Shown piece after piece: positions 29,612 through 40,122 of a stretch of 64,000 bases of DNA. The notes under the pieces were generated by a model. That model worked only from the letters and a program-made list of their open reading frames with translations. It was not told the origin of the DNA and ran no database searches. How positions within the stretch are numbered: position 1 is the stretch's first letter; each line of letters begins with the position of its first letter. The DNA lies in assembly GCF_002307355.1 (NCBI RefSeq), contig NZ_CP017481.1, forward strand, positions 1,860,001 to 1,924,000. Direction: 5' to 3'. Origin of the DNA: Pectobacterium polaris (GTDB lineage: Bacteria; Pseudomonadota; Gammaproteobacteria; Enterobacterales; Enterobacteriaceae). The translations under genes were made by a program, and so were the position numbers.

Positions 29612-30391
29612 ATGACCAAGCTGACCACGGCCGCGCAACGTGCGCTGGCGCTGATGGATTTAACCACGCTGAATGAGGATGATACGGATGAAAAAGTGAC
29701 GGCACTCTGCCGTCAGGCGAACAGCCCGGCCGGAAAAACGGCTGCTATCTGTATCTATCCACGTTTTATCCCTCTGGCGAAAAAGATCCTGCGTGAGCAG
29801 GGTACGCCGGATATCCGCATCGCGACGGTGACCAACTTCCCTCATGGCAATGATGATGTGGCAATTGCTGTTGCAGAAACCAAGGCGGCAATCGTCTACG
29901 GCGCTGATGAAGTTGATGTCGTATTCCCTTACCGCGCGCTGATCGCAGGCAATGCGCAAGTCGGTTTTGAGCTGGTGCAGGCATGTAAAGCTGTGTGTCA
30001 GGATGCCCACGTGCTGCTGAAGGTGATCATCGAGACGGGCGAGCTGAAACAGGAAGCGCTGATTCGTCAGGCGAGCGAGATTGCTATTGATGCGGGTGCG
30101 GATTTCATTAAAACCTCAACCGGTAAAGTGCCGGTGAACGCGACGCCAGAAAGCGCGGCGATCATGCTGAAGACGATCCACGATAAAGGCGTGGGTGAGC
30201 GTGTCGGCTTTAAAGCGGCGGGCGGCGTGCGTAATGCGGAAGATGCCGCCATCTACCTGCAACTGGCGGACGATATCATGGGCGCGGAATGGGCGACGGC
30301 ACAGCATTTTCGCTTTGGTGCATCCAGTCTGCTGGCGAGCCTGCTGAGCACGCTTGGCCACGGAACAGCGGCTCCAAAAGGCGGCTACTAA
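29612..30391 (+). CDS. deoC: Deoxyribose-phosphate aldolase
   Basis: 259 residues, same as E. coli. The Schiff-base lysine is K167 in DFIKTSTGK and the second active-site lysine is K201 in GFKAAGGVR. It splits deoxyribose-5-phosphate into acetaldehyde and glyceraldehyde-3-phosphate. ATG 29612 follows GGAG. First gene of deoCABD, with a long 5' leader from the CRP sites. Confidence 0.98.
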   Translation: MTKLTTAAQRALALMDLTTLNEDDTDEKVTALCRQANSPAGKTAAICIYPRFIPLAKKILREQGTPDIRIATVTNFPHGNDDVAIAVAETKAAIVYGADEVDVVFPYRALIAGNAQVGFELVQACKAVCQDAHVLLKVIIETGELKQEALIRQASEIAIDAGADFIKTSTGKVPVNATPESAAIMLKTIHDKGVGERVGFKAAGGVRNAEDAAIYLQLADDIMGAEWATAQHFRFGASSLLASLLSTLGHGTAAPKGGY

Positions 30392-30484
30392 TTACGTGCA
30401 CATAGCGTACGATTTTGTTCACAGCAAATGTGCTTGCAGCGACAGGCTGCTGAGCCACATCAGAATTCATCAGGAGTACAGACC

Positions 30485-31813
30485 TTGTTTCTGATTCAAG
30501 AAATTATTCGTAAGAAGCGTGACGGAAAAACTCTGAGCGAAGAAGAGATCCGCTTCTTTATCAACGGTATTCGTGACAATACCGTCTCCGAAGGCCAGAT
30601 AGCAGCGCTGGCGATGACCATCTATTTTCACGACATGTCGATGGACGAGCGCGTGGCGCTGACGTTGGCGATGCGTGACTCCGGCACGGTGCTGGACTGG
30701 AAGAGTCTGAACCTGAACGGTCCGCTGGTGGACAAACACTCTACCGGCGGCGTCGGGGATGTTACTTCGCTGATGCTGGGGCCGATGGTCGCTGCCTGCG
30801 GGGGCTACGTCCCGATGATCTCCGGGCGCGGCTTAGGACACACCGGCGGCACGTTGGATAAGCTAGAAGCGATTCCGGGATTAGATATTTTCCCGAATGA
30901 TGAAGATTTTCGCCGCATTATCCAGCAGGTTGGTGTCGCGATCATTGGACAGACCTCATCGCTGGCTCCGGCGGATAAACGTTTTTACGCCACGCGTGAC
31001 ATTACCGCCACGGTTGATTCCATCCCGCTGATCACCGCGTCGATTCTGGCGAAGAAACTGGCTGAAGGGCTGGATGCGCTGGTGATGGACGTCAAAGTGG
31101 GGTCGGGGGCGTTTATGCCGACCTATGAGCTGTCCGAACAGCTGGCACAGGCGATTGTTGGCGTAGCGAACAACGCGGGATGCCGCACCAGCGCATTGCT
31201 GACGGACATGAATCAGGTGTTGGCTTCTAGTGCGGGTAATGCGCTGGAAGTGCGGGAAGCCGTGCGTTTCCTGACGGGGGAGAGCCGCAATCCGCGCCTG
31301 TATGATGTTACTATGGCGCTATGTGGCGAGATGCTGCTGGCGGGCGGACTGGCCAGCTCGGCGGACGACGCACATTCACGTTTGCAAGCCGTGTTGGATA
31401 ACGGCAAAGCTGCCGAAGTCTTTGGCCGCATGGTCGCCGCACAGCGTGGCCCGGGCGATTTCGTCGAACACTACGATCGTTACCTGCCGGTGGCGACATT
31501 AAGTAAGCCGGTATTCGCGGCGCGTGAAGGCATCGTGACTGGGATGGATACCCGCGCGCTGGGCATGGCCGTCGTCTCGCTGGGCGGCGGACGCCGTCAG
31601 GCCACGGATACGATCGATTACAGCGTCGGTCTGGATAGCATGATTAGTCTGGGTGAGCGCGTTGATGCGCAGCGCCCGCTGGCGGTGATCCACGCCAATA
31701 CGGAAGCGCAGTGGCAGCAGGCGGCGAATGAAGTCCGTGCTGCGATCCAACTGGGCGACACCGCGCCAGAAAAGACCCCGATGGTCTATCGTCGAGTGAG
31801 CGCAGAAGCGTGA
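30485..31813 (+). CDS. deoA: Thymidine phosphorylase
   Basis: 442 residues. The glycosyl-transferase family 3 signature [18 protein letters not shown] is present, as is [16 protein letters not shown]. It phosphorolyses thymidine to thymine and deoxyribose-1-phosphate. I use TTG 30485 (homologues begin [14 protein letters not shown]), with AGGAG 8 nt upstream; the frame is open further upstream to 30428 without support. Confidence 0.97.
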   Translation: MFLIQEIIRKKRDGKTLSEEEIRFFINGIRDNTVSEGQIAALAMTIYFHDMSMDERVALTLAMRDSGTVLDWKSLNLNGPLVDKHSTGGVGDVTSLMLGPMVAACGGYVPMISGRGLGHTGGTLDKLEAIPGLDIFPNDEDFRRIIQQVGVAIIGQTSSLAPADKRFYATRDITATVDSIPLITASILAKKLAEGLDALVMDVKVGSGAFMPTYELSEQLAQAIVGVANNAGCRTSALLTDMNQVLASSAGNALEVREAVRFLTGESRNPRLYDVTMALCGEMLLAGGLASSADDAHSRLQAVLDNGKAAEVFGRMVAAQRGPGDFVEHYDRYLPVATLSKPVFAAREGIVTGMDTRALGMAVVSLGGGRRQATDTIDYSVGLDSMISLGERVDAQRPLAVIHANTEAQWQQAANEVRAAIQLGDTAPEKTPMVYRRVSAEA

Positions 31814-31902
31814 TCGCACAGAGCTGATTAGTGGTCGTCTTGAATTGGTTTTCCCCTGCCTCTCGGCAGGGCGTTAGCGCATAGCTGCGCAGGAGAAAAA
31901 GA

Positions 31903-33126
31903 ATGAAACGTGCATATATTATGGTTCTCGACTCGTTTGGGATCGGCAGCAGTGCCGATGCAGAACGTTTTGGCGATGTCGGTTCGGATACGCTGGGTCA
32001 TATCGCTCAGGCGTGTGCCGCGGGGACGGCGGATAAAGGGCGAAGTGGCAAGCTGCATTTGCCGAACCTGAGCCGTCTGGGGCTGGGTAAAGCCGCTGAG
32101 GCCTCAACGGGAACCTTCCCGCCAGGGCTGGATGAAAACGCAGATATCATCGGTGCTTACGCGCACGCCAGCGAAATCTCCTCGGGTAAAGATACGCCGT
32201 CGGGTCACTGGGAAATTGCCGGTGTGCCTGTCCTGTTCGACTGGGGCTATTTTAAAGATGAAGAAAACAGTTTCCCGCAGGAACTGCTGGATAAACTGGT
32301 GAAGCGCGCCAATCTGCCGGGCTATCTGGGCAACTGCCACTCTTCCGGTACGGTGATTCTGGATCAGCTGGCTGAAGAACACATGAAAACCGGCAAACCG
32401 ATTTTCTACACCTCTGCGGACTCCGTGTTCCAGATTGCCTGCCATGAAGAAACGTTCGGTTTGGATAAGCTGTATGAGCTGTGTGAAATTGCCCGCGAAG
32501 AGCTGACCGAAGGGGATTACAACATCGGGCGCGTGATTGCACGTCCGTTTATCGGCGACAAACCCGGCAACTTCGAACGTACCGGCAACCGTCACGATCT
32601 GGCCGTTGAACCGCCAGCGCCAACCATCCTGAAAAAAATGGTGGATGAAAAAGGTGGCGAAGTGGTTTCCGTCGGTAAGATTGCGGATATCTACGCGCAG
32701 GTCGGTATCACGAAGAAAGTGAAGGCGACCGGCATCGATGCGCTGTTTGACGCCACGCTGAAAGAAATGGATAGCGCGGGCGACAACACCATTGTGTTTA
32801 CCAACTTTGTTGATTTCGATTCCGCCTACGGCCACCGCCGCGATATTCCGGGCTACGCTGCCGCGCTGGAGCTGTTTGACCGCCGCCTGCCAGAAATGCT
32901 GTCCCGCGTGAAGGGCGACGACATCCTGATTCTGACGGCTGACCACGGCTGTGACCCAAGCTGGCATGGCACCGATCACACCCGTGAAAACGTACCGGTG
33001 TTGATCTATGGCCCGAACGTGAAGCCGGGCTCATACGGCCACCGTGACACTTTCGCCGATATCGGGCAGACGGTCGCGGCTTACTTTGGCCTGTCGCCTA
33101 TGGACTACGGCAAATCGATACTGTAA
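31903..33126 (+). CDS. deoB: Phosphopentomutase
   Basis: 407 residues, the E. coli length. Alkaline-phosphatase-superfamily metal enzyme: [20 protein letters not shown] at the start, [11 protein letters not shown] (phosphorylated Thr), and [18 protein letters not shown] near the end. It interconverts (deoxy)ribose-1- and -5-phosphate, linking deoA/deoD to deoC. AGGAG precedes ATG. Confidence 0.98.
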   Translation: MKRAYIMVLDSFGIGSSADAERFGDVGSDTLGHIAQACAAGTADKGRSGKLHLPNLSRLGLGKAAEASTGTFPPGLDENADIIGAYAHASEISSGKDTPSGHWEIAGVPVLFDWGYFKDEENSFPQELLDKLVKRANLPGYLGNCHSSGTVILDQLAEEHMKTGKPIFYTSADSVFQIACHEETFGLDKLYELCEIAREELTEGDYNIGRVIARPFIGDKPGNFERTGNRHDLAVEPPAPTILKKMVDEKGGEVVSVGKIADIYAQVGITKKVKATGIDALFDATLKEMDSAGDNTIVFTNFVDFDSAYGHRRDIPGYAAALELFDRRLPEMLSRVKGDDILILTADHGCDPSWHGTDHTRENVPVLIYGPNVKPGSYGHRDTFADIGQTVAAYFGLSPMDYGKSIL

Positions 33127-33171
33127 AACACACCGTTTTTTACGTGAACTTGATTAATAAGGAATAAACGC

Positions 33172-33891
33172 ATGGCAACGCCACATATTAATGCAGAAAT
33201 GGGTGATTTCGCGGACGTTGTACTGATGCCGGGCGATCCGCTGCGTGCTAAGTACATTGCGGAAACCTTTCTGGAAAATGCCCGTGAAGTGAACAACGTG
33301 CGTGGCATGTTAGGGTTCACGGGGACTTACAAAGGCCGTAAAATTTCGGTGATGGGTCACGGTATGGGTATCCCATCCTGCTCAATCTATGCGAAAGAGC
33401 TGATCACCGAATTCGGCGTGAAGAAGATCATCCGTGTGGGTTCCTGCGGTGCGGTACGTGAAGATGTTCAACTGCGTGACGTAGTGATCGGCATGGGCGC
33501 CTGTACGGATTCCAAAGTGAACCGTATGCGTTTCAAAGATCACGACTACGCAGCGATTGCCGATTTCGACATGGTGCGTAATGCCGTTGATGCAGCTAAA
33601 GCTCGCGATGTTTCTGTCCGCGTCGGTAACATCTTCTCCGCCGATCTGTTCTACACGCCAGATCCGCAGATGTTCGACGTGATGGAAAAATACGGCATTC
33701 TGGGTGTGGAAATGGAAGCAGCCGGTATCTACGGTGTCGCGGCAGAGTTCGGTGCGAAAGCGCTGGCCATCTGTACCGTTTCTGACCACATTCGTACCGG
33801 TGCGCAGACCACGTCAGAAGAGCGTCAAAACACCTTCAACGAAATGATCGAAATCGCGCTGGAATCCGTTCTGCTGGGCGATAACGAGTAA
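33172..33891 (+). CDS. deoD: Purine nucleoside phosphorylase DeoD
   Basis: 239 residues, the E. coli length. Hexameric PNP motifs [28 protein letters not shown] and [13 protein letters not shown] are present. It phosphorolyses purine (deoxy)nucleosides. Last gene of the deo operon, followed by an intrinsic terminator. Confidence 0.98.
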   Translation: MATPHINAEMGDFADVVLMPGDPLRAKYIAETFLENAREVNNVRGMLGFTGTYKGRKISVMGHGMGIPSCSIYAKELITEFGVKKIIRVGSCGAVREDVQLRDVVIGMGACTDSKVNRMRFKDHDYAAIADFDMVRNAVDAAKARDVSVRVGNIFSADLFYTPDPQMFDVMEKYGILGVEMEAAGIYGVAAEFGAKALAICTVSDHIRTGAQTTSEERQNTFNEMIEIALESVLLGDNE

Positions 33892-33900
33892 GTTCACATC

Positions 33901-33930
33901 AGCCCGGATGTTCGCTCCGGGCTGTTTTTT
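33901..33930 (+). terminator. deo operon terminator
   Basis: AGCCCGGA-TGTTCGC-TCCGGGCT followed by G and six T, 10 nt after the deoD stop. Confidence 0.93.
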
Positions 33931-33943
33931 CCTGTGTTTCCCT

Positions 33944-35692
33944 TCACATCTTTCTGTAAGCAACCTGCTGACTGTCCGCCGCTGGCGGTGCAACCGAAGG
34001 CTCGTCTGTGTGGTTCTCTGTGTGCGCTTTCTTCTCTGGTTCGAGCGGTGTTAACTGTATTTGATGTCTGAAACTGGCCTGTACGGCAGGCTGATGGCTG
34101 ACGGCCAAAACAATGGTTTGTGGCAGCGTAATCCTGATGTGCTCTAACAGCTGAAGTGCTGCCGCGTCGTCGAGCTGGCTGGTGGCTTCATCCAGACAAA
34201 GCAATGTCGGGCGCAGCAGTAGCGCACGCGCAAGCGACAGGCGCTGCTGTTCGCCACCCGATAACTCCCGACTCCAGTTCGCTTTGTCGTCCAGACGAGG
34301 AACCAGCGCGGTCAGCCCGGTTTGTTCCAGCACCGCGATCAGCTGTGCAGTATCCGCTAACTGTGCCTGCGGATAACACAGAACCTGACGCAGCGTGTCC
34401 TGCGGTAAATAGGCCTTTTGCGGCAGAAACAGCGCGCGGCCCTCAGGGAAATACCACTCTCCTTGTGAGACTGGCCACAGCCCCGCCAGCGCCCGTAGCA
34501 GCGTGGTTTTTCCCGTGCCGCTGGCCGCGTTAAGCGTCGCCCATTCGCCAGCCTGAAGTGTGAGCGTTAGCGGGGAGAAATACGGCGAACCATCGGGGCG
34601 CGGTACGGACAGCGCGTTGATATGCAGAGTATGGCCTTCATGGCGCGGTGCTTCCGGCACAGGCAGTTGCTGTAAGCGGTGCTGGAATTCCCACAGGCGT
34701 TCAATCGTGGAAGACCACTGAACCAGCTGGCGATAGGCATCGATAAACCAGCCAAAGGCGTCCAGCACATAGCCGAAGGCGGATCGCGCCTGCATAATCG
34801 CCCCGAGGCTAATCTGACGTGTGAGAAACAGCGGCAGCGTAGCGAAAACCGGGATAATCAGGCTGAAGCGGAAATAGCTGGTCGTAAAGCTCTCCAGCCG
34901 GAATTCCCGCGCCATTAAGCGCTGCCAGTTTTGCACGATGGGCTGGAAATACTGCCGCATCCGCTGCTGCTCGGCGTCACTCCCCTGATAAAACGCAATC
35001 TGCTCGCTGTTATCCCGCACCCGCAGCAGCGTGGCGCGATAGTCGGCCTCTGTCCGCTGGCGTTCAATATTTAGCTTGTGCAAGCGGTGCCCCAGCAGGT
35101 GCGTCACCACGCTGGCTACTGCGGCGTAAACCAGCGCGATCCACACCAGATAGCCGTGGATCGTGATGGTGTAGCCGGCTAGCGTGAAGGTATGGACGCC
35201 GGAAAGCTGCCAGAGGATCGCGATGAAAGAGAAAAAGCGGGCGGTATTTTTCAGCAATGAGAGCAGGAGTTCGAGGCTTTGTTCGATCAGCAGGCGAATA
35301 TCTTCCGCGATGCGCTGATCGGGGTTATCCAGCCCTGAGTTGAGCTGATAGTGGGCGTGATTGCGCAGCCAATCCTGCTCATACTGCTGCGTCATGGTAT
35401 CGCGCCAGCGGATAATCAGCTGTTTCTTGAGCCAGTTGCCGCAGATGATGACCAGCACGAACAGCAGCGTATAGGCCAGATAGCGCACGGCCATATCGTA
35501 GACTGAGGCGTGCTGAAAATAGTCGGCCAGCGCGTCGTAAAAATCCCGACTCCAGTTATTGTACTGCACGCTGATCCACACGACGGAGAGCGTCAGGCTC
35601 ATAATCAGCAATAGCAATAACCACAGCAGCGTGGCGCGTGTCGTCAGCCAGAAAGGCGCGACCAGTGAATAAAAGCGTCTAAGCGTTTGCAT
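33944..35692 (-). CDS. YddA/SbmA-type ABC transporter with fused ATPase
   Basis: 582 residues. The N-terminal 330 residues form an SbmA/BacA-like membrane domain (ABC_membrane_2 family) with six hydrophobic segments. The C-terminal ATPase has NAASGTGKTTLL (Walker A), LSGGEQQRLSLARALL (signature) and LLCLDEATSQLD (Walker B). The closest named relative is E. coli YddA, of unknown substrate. It is the last gene of a FecI-FecR-TonB-receptor operon, 48 nt after the receptor, which suggests a role in moving the ligand or a siderophore across the inner membrane. The direction of transport is not evident. Confidence 0.88.
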   Translation of the reverse strand: MQTLRRFYSLVAPFWLTTRATLLWLLLLLIMSLTLSVVWISVQYNNWSRDFYDALADYFQHASVYDMAVRYLAYTLLFVLVIICGNWLKKQLIIRWRDTMTQQYEQDWLRNHAHYQLNSGLDNPDQRIAEDIRLLIEQSLELLLSLLKNTARFFSFIAILWQLSGVHTFTLAGYTITIHGYLVWIALVYAAVASVVTHLLGHRLHKLNIERQRTEADYRATLLRVRDNSEQIAFYQGSDAEQQRMRQYFQPIVQNWQRLMAREFRLESFTTSYFRFSLIIPVFATLPLFLTRQISLGAIMQARSAFGYVLDAFGWFIDAYRQLVQWSSTIERLWEFQHRLQQLPVPEAPRHEGHTLHINALSVPRPDGSPYFSPLTLTLQAGEWATLNAASGTGKTTLLRALAGLWPVSQGEWYFPEGRALFLPQKAYLPQDTLRQVLCYPQAQLADTAQLIAVLEQTGLTALVPRLDDKANWSRELSGGEQQRLSLARALLLRPTLLCLDEATSQLDDAAALQLLEHIRITLPQTIVLAVSHQPAVQASFRHQIQLTPLEPEKKAHTENHTDEPSVAPPAADSQQVAYRKM

Positions 35693-35740
35693 AATGGATG
35701 GGGCGATGGCCTGCCAGCAGACGCTGGCAGGCGTGTTCGC

Positions 35741-38236
35741 TTAGAAATTCCACTTCGCGGTCAGCATGAAATTACGTGGATCGCCGTAATAGTTGTTGCC
35801 GCTAAGATGGCGGTTGTTCAGGTTTAAGAAGTAGGTTTTATCCGTCAGATTATTACCCACCAGATTGAAGCTCAGGTTTTTGCTGTGTTGATAACGGATG
35901 TTGGCGTTAAACAGGGTGTAGCCGCCCTGATGCAGGCCATAAGCCCGATTAGGGTAGGTTTGCGTCTCGGTCTGTGCCGTCATACCCGCGCCAACCGTCC
36001 ATTGGTTCAATTCACCCGGCAGATTGTATGAGGTGTAGAGCTTGAACATATGCTTCGGTGTGCGGGGGCTGAACTGTGCGGCTCTTTCATTCGCGCTGCC
36101 TTCAAGATATTTACTGTTAGTCAGGGTATAACCGGCCTGAATCTGCCAGCCTTCGGCCAGTTTGCCCGTGACATCGAACTCGACACCCTGGCTGCGTACT
36201 TCGCCTTGAGCTTGGGAGCAGCTTGTCCCGATCAGGCAAACTGAGCTATCTGCGACGGCTATCGCACGGTTCGCCTGAATGATGCGGAACAGCGCCAGCG
36301 AGGTATTCAGATCGCCATCAAAGAACTCGCCCTTCACGCCGGTTTCATAGTTGGTGCCGGTAATGGCTGGCAGCAGCTGACCGTTGCGATCTTTTTCGCT
36401 CTGCGGCTTGTAGATCTCGGCGTAGCTCAGATACCAGGTGTAGTTGTCGGCAAAGTCCCACAGCAGGCCACCGTAAGGCACAAATTCATTGCTGGCATGC
36501 AGGCTGCTGAGTGAGGACGTATTGCGGAAATGGTTAGTGAAATATTCGTCGTAGCTGTAGGCGCTGTAGCGGCCACCCAGAATCAGCTTCCAGTCATCCG
36601 CCAGCTCGAATCTGGCCGTGGCGAACGCGCCGCGCTGATATAAATTAAAGCGGTCGTTGTAGTGATTGCTGTAGAGACTCGTATTTGACCAGTCTGGTTC
36701 TGCCAGCGAATTCGGCTGCCAGTTGAAGATATTCACGGTGCTGGTGTTGTTGATGCGGATATGATTGTTATCGAAATTCTCTTTCTGATAATCACCGCCT
36801 ACCACCAGTTCATGGTTGCGTCCCAGCAGTTCGAACGGGCCGTTCAGGCTCAGGTTGTAACCCCACTGTTCGGCCTTATTGTCGTAGCGCAGGTTATTGT
36901 TCAGCGACGAATTTCCTGTTGCCGGATTGACGCCGCTTGTGCCGTTCATGATGCCGATATAGCTGCTGTCCGCGCGGGAGTGGATATAGTTCAGCGCAGT
37001 TTTCAGCGTCCAATCATTATCGAAGTGGTGCTCCAGTTCGACAAACGGGTTAATTTTTTCAAATTCGATGCGGTTCCAGCTTGCGCCCAGATAGGTGGAT
37101 CGCGGCAGGTTCAGGCTACTTTTATTGGTAGCGAACGGGATGCCATACACATCAGGCACGCCCCGGGTCTTTTGCCAGTTGATGCCGCCAGTGATCGTGG
37201 TGGACGGCGTCAGATCGTAGGCCAACGTGCCGAACAGCACTTTTCTTTCACTGTGTTCGTAATCTTTAAAGCTCTGTCTATCCTGATAGACGCCAACGAG
37301 ACGGCCGCGCAGGCTGGCATCGTCGTTCAGCGGCCCAGAGACATCGAGCTCGCTGCGGTAATTATCCCAACTACCCGCGCCAACGCTGCCGGATGCCTGA
37401 AAGTTGTGGGTAGGCTGTTTGCGCACCAGATTAACGGTGCCGCCGGGTTCGCCATTGCCTTGTGACAGGCCGGACGCGCCGCGCAGGATCTCGACGCGGT
37501 CATAAATTGCCAGATCGGGCGATTCGCTGGAGGCCTGCACCGCGCCCATGTTGGAGACGCTGTTCTGGCTGGAGAAGTTCACCCCGTCTTCCTTGATATT
37601 ATCCATCACGAAAGCGCGCGATTCGTATTTCACCTGATAGCTATTCTGATTGACCACGTTAATGCCGGTGGTCTGCTTCATCGCCTCATCCAGCGAGGTC
37701 ATGTTCTGATCGTCCATACGCTGGCGCGTGACAACGCTCACCGACTGCGGCGTTTCTCGCGGCGACAGATTCAGCTGCGTTGCGGTGTTCATGCTGCGCG
37801 TGGTGTAGGACTGGGTGCCTTCGGTCACGCCGTGGCGGTTGACGCCCGCCACGACCAGCATTTCATCCCCCTGCGGTATTCTCTGTAAGCGCCAGACGCC
37901 GTTAGGCTGCGGAATCACCTGAAGCCCGCTTCCGGCTAGCAGAGCCGAAAATCCGCCATCGACGCTGTAATTCCCTTGCAGGGATGGCCCGGTTTTTCCG
38001 GTCGCCAGCTGTGCATCGCCGACCAGATAAACGCCCGACTGGGCGGCAAACTGGTTTAGCTGCTGGTTAAGCGGCCCAGCAGGAATCGCGTAGGTTTTGG
38101 TTGCTGCCGCGGCTGTCGTTTCTGCTGCGATGGCAGTGGAATGGACGAACAGCGGTGCGCCGCACAGCAGCAGATGAACGGCAATTGCCAGTTTGGACGG
38201 TGTGCGCTGTGTAGAGAAAAATGGAATCAATGCCAT
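35741..38236 (-). CDS. TonB-dependent siderophore receptor with signalling domain
   Basis: 831 residues. Signal peptide to about 37, then an STN signalling domain (about 45-120), TonB box DEMLVVAG (124-131), plug domain (ETPQSVSVVTRQRMDDQNMT, GGTVNLVRKQPT), and a beta barrel ending in aromatic F (LTAKWNF). The type resembles FecA/FpvA/FoxA transducers, which report ligand binding to a FecR-like anti-sigma factor. The ligand cannot be named; the long signal/STN part and cognate fecIR indicate self-induction by an iron chelate. ATG 38236. Confidence 0.95.
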   Translation of the reverse strand: MALIPFFSTQRTPSKLAIAVHLLLCGAPLFVHSTAIAAETTAAAATKTYAIPAGPLNQQLNQFAAQSGVYLVGDAQLATGKTGPSLQGNYSVDGGFSALLAGSGLQVIPQPNGVWRLQRIPQGDEMLVVAGVNRHGVTEGTQSYTTRSMNTATQLNLSPRETPQSVSVVTRQRMDDQNMTSLDEAMKQTTGINVVNQNSYQVKYESRAFVMDNIKEDGVNFSSQNSVSNMGAVQASSESPDLAIYDRVEILRGASGLSQGNGEPGGTVNLVRKQPTHNFQASGSVGAGSWDNYRSELDVSGPLNDDASLRGRLVGVYQDRQSFKDYEHSERKVLFGTLAYDLTPSTTITGGINWQKTRGVPDVYGIPFATNKSSLNLPRSTYLGASWNRIEFEKINPFVELEHHFDNDWTLKTALNYIHSRADSSYIGIMNGTSGVNPATGNSSLNNNLRYDNKAEQWGYNLSLNGPFELLGRNHELVVGGDYQKENFDNNHIRINNTSTVNIFNWQPNSLAEPDWSNTSLYSNHYNDRFNLYQRGAFATARFELADDWKLILGGRYSAYSYDEYFTNHFRNTSSLSSLHASNEFVPYGGLLWDFADNYTWYLSYAEIYKPQSEKDRNGQLLPAITGTNYETGVKGEFFDGDLNTSLALFRIIQANRAIAVADSSVCLIGTSCSQAQGEVRSQGVEFDVTGKLAEGWQIQAGYTLTNSKYLEGSANERAAQFSPRTPKHMFKLYTSYNLPGELNQWTVGAGMTAQTETQTYPNRAYGLHQGGYTLFNANIRYQHSKNLSFNLVGNNLTDKTYFLNLNNRHLSGNNYYGDPRNFMLTAKWNF

Positions 38237-38340
38237 GAAAATTCGCCTTCTGACCCAGAGTAAAAATTGGTGGTTTTACTGTGAATCGAACGACAGTGGA
38301 AAAAGGGGAACTCAAAAGAGAAAATTTTTTGGCTGTCTCC

Positions 38341-38370
38341 TCAAAAAACGGTATCCAAAAAAACAGTATC
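38341..38370. repeat. 15-bp tandem duplication between receptor and fecR-like gene
   Basis: TCAAAAAACGGTATC followed by CAAAAAAACAGTATC, with a third partial unit starting TAAAAAAGAC. Lies in the 150-bp gap inside the iron operon. Confidence 0.75.
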
Positions 38371-38387
38371 TAAAAAAGACGGCGAGT

Positions 38388-39350
38388 TCAGCGCGGTTCG
38401 ACGGTCACCCACCACGGAAAACGGCGATGGATGCGGACCGGGAAGGCCTGCGCCAGCATGTTCAGTGCCATGTCGGTATCGGTTAAGGGGAAGGTGCCCA
38501 TCACGCGTAAATCCGCGATGGCAGGCTGGCACGCCAGATAGCCGTAGCGATAGCGGGACAGCTGTGCCACGACGTCCCCCAACGGCATGTTGTCCGCCTG
38601 GAGCACGCCGAGTGACCAGCCGGCATCGTTCTGCTGGTTGGGTACGATGTTACCTTGACCTTCGGCGTTAAAACTCAGGTGATAGCCCGCGTTGACCCGA
38701 CGTGCGGCGGTGGCGTTCTTGGCGCTGACGTCGACCGCGTGTTGGTAAACGGTCAGCGTGGTGGTGTCCGACTCCTGCGCAACGCTAAAGCGCGTGCCCA
38801 GAGCCTGCAAGCGCCCTTGTGCGGTGGTGACGAAGAAAGGGCGAGCATCGGCGGCGGTATCAATCAGAATATCCCCCGCCAGCAGGGCAATTTCCCGCCT
38901 CTGGTCGCTGTAGCGGATATCAATCGCGCTGGCGGTGTTCAGCCACAGTCGGGTGTTGTCCGGTAAGGTCAGCGGTTTGATTTCCCCAACGGCGCTGTGA
39001 TGATCGGCCGTCATCGCCAGCAGCGAGCCTTTTAACGGCGTGTGGCGGTAAGTCAGCCAGGACAGCAGAGAACCGGTGCTGAGCAGCGCGGCGAGCTTGA
39101 GCGCACGGCGGCGTGTCATCGGCGCAGGCTGGTGCAGCAGTGTATTCAGCGCGGGTTGTTGACTGTCGCCACGCAGCGGCTGGAAGCGCTGGCTGACCGT
39201 TTGCACGTATTCCCAGGCCTGACGATGTTCTTCGCTTTCGTCCATCCAGCGCTGCCAGTGGCGGTAGTGCTCATCGTCAGGTTCCCGATCGCACAGCTGG
39301 GCGTACCATTGGGATGCCTGTTGCAAGGCGATAAAGCTGGGTTTATTCAT
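38388..39350 (-). CDS. FecR-type anti-sigma factor
   Basis: 320 residues. The N-terminal cytoplasmic region (DEHYRHWQRWMDESEEHRQAW), a hydrophobic segment near 85-100 (LAALLSTGSLLSWLTY), and a periplasmic FecR domain (DNTRLWLNTASAIDIRYSDQ). It relays the receptor signal to the ECF sigma factor. ATG 39350 overlaps the stop of the sigma gene (ATGA), so translation is coupled. An upstream in-frame start at 39401 lies inside the sigma gene and is not needed. Confidence 0.94.
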   Translation of the reverse strand: MNKPSFIALQQASQWYAQLCDREPDDEHYRHWQRWMDESEEHRQAWEYVQTVSQRFQPLRGDSQQPALNTLLHQPAPMTRRRALKLAALLSTGSLLSWLTYRHTPLKGSLLAMTADHHSAVGEIKPLTLPDNTRLWLNTASAIDIRYSDQRREIALLAGDILIDTAADARPFFVTTAQGRLQALGTRFSVAQESDTTTLTVYQHAVDVSAKNATAARRVNAGYHLSFNAEGQGNIVPNQQNDAGWSLGVLQADNMPLGDVVAQLSRYRYGYLACQPAIADLRVMGTFPLTDTDMALNMLAQAFPVRIHRRFPWWVTVEPR

Positions 39351-39889
39351 GAATGAACGGCCTGACCGTCCGCGTCTATCTCCGCTTCCAGCAGCACACA
39401 ATGCAGCATGGCCTGCGCCATGTACTTTTTCACCATGCGTTCGGAAACGCCCAGCGCCGTAGCAATTTCCCGATAGGGCAATCCCTGAACCTGCGCCATG
39501 ATAAAGGCGGTACGCACCTTCTCCGGCAGCGCACGCAGCATGGCATCGACCTGATACAGCGTTTCGAGAATGATGTTGCTGTCTTCTGCGGATAGGGCAA
39601 CTGGCTCCGGCTGTTCGGCTAACGAGGTGAGCCAGACGCGCTCAATTTCCCGTTTGCGCCAGAGATCGACGCACATGCCTTGCGCCATCACGCTCAGGTA
39701 AGCCCGCGCGCCTGCGTGGCTGTCGAACTGGCGCGGTTTCAGCAAGAGCCGTAAAAATACATCCTGCGCCAGATCGGCCGCATCACACAGATTCCCCAGC
39801 CGTTTGCGCAATAGCCCTTGCAACCAGCCATGATGCTGACAATAGAGCTGATGCAGATCTGCTGAGGTATCAATATTGGCTGATGACAT
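39347..39889 (-). CDS. FecI-type ECF sigma factor
   Basis: 180 residues. Sigma region 2 (DAADLAQDVFLRLLLKPRQF) and region 4 (GLPYREIATALGVSERMVKKYMAQA) are clear. Iron-starvation ECF sigma factors of this type direct RNA polymerase to the adjacent receptor gene. It heads the operon sigma-antisigma-receptor-ABC and has a Fur-like box about 55 bp upstream. Confidence 0.95.
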   Translation of the reverse strand: MSSANIDTSADLHQLYCQHHGWLQGLLRKRLGNLCDAADLAQDVFLRLLLKPRQFDSHAGARAYLSVMAQGMCVDLWRKREIERVWLTSLAEQPEPVALSAEDSNIILETLYQVDAMLRALPEKVRTAFIMAQVQGLPYREIATALGVSERMVKKYMAQAMLHCVLLEAEIDADGQAVHS

Positions 39890-39943
39890 GTCTGGTGCCT
39901 GAAACGAAGCGATAGGAGGTCAAATTTCAGGCGCATATTAATT

Positions 39944-39962
39944 GAGAATGATTTTTATTTCA
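39944..39962. promoter_or_regulatory. Fur-like box upstream of the FecI-type gene
   Basis: GAGAATGATTTTTATTTCA matches 12 of 19 positions of GATAATGATAATCATTATC. Placement before an iron-sigma gene fits repression by Fe-Fur. Confidence 0.6.
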
Positions 39963-40122
39963 ATGCTAAGGAAAATGTGGGTACTGATGTCGAGCGGGAA
40001 AATATCCCTCTCCGGCTGCGTAACATTAGCCGAGAGAGTCAGGCGCGCTCGGCATGCCAATGCAAATACGGCTATCAGGGGGGCGTTTAAGTAAACCAGT
40101 GGGAGACTGACCTTTAGGTTGA

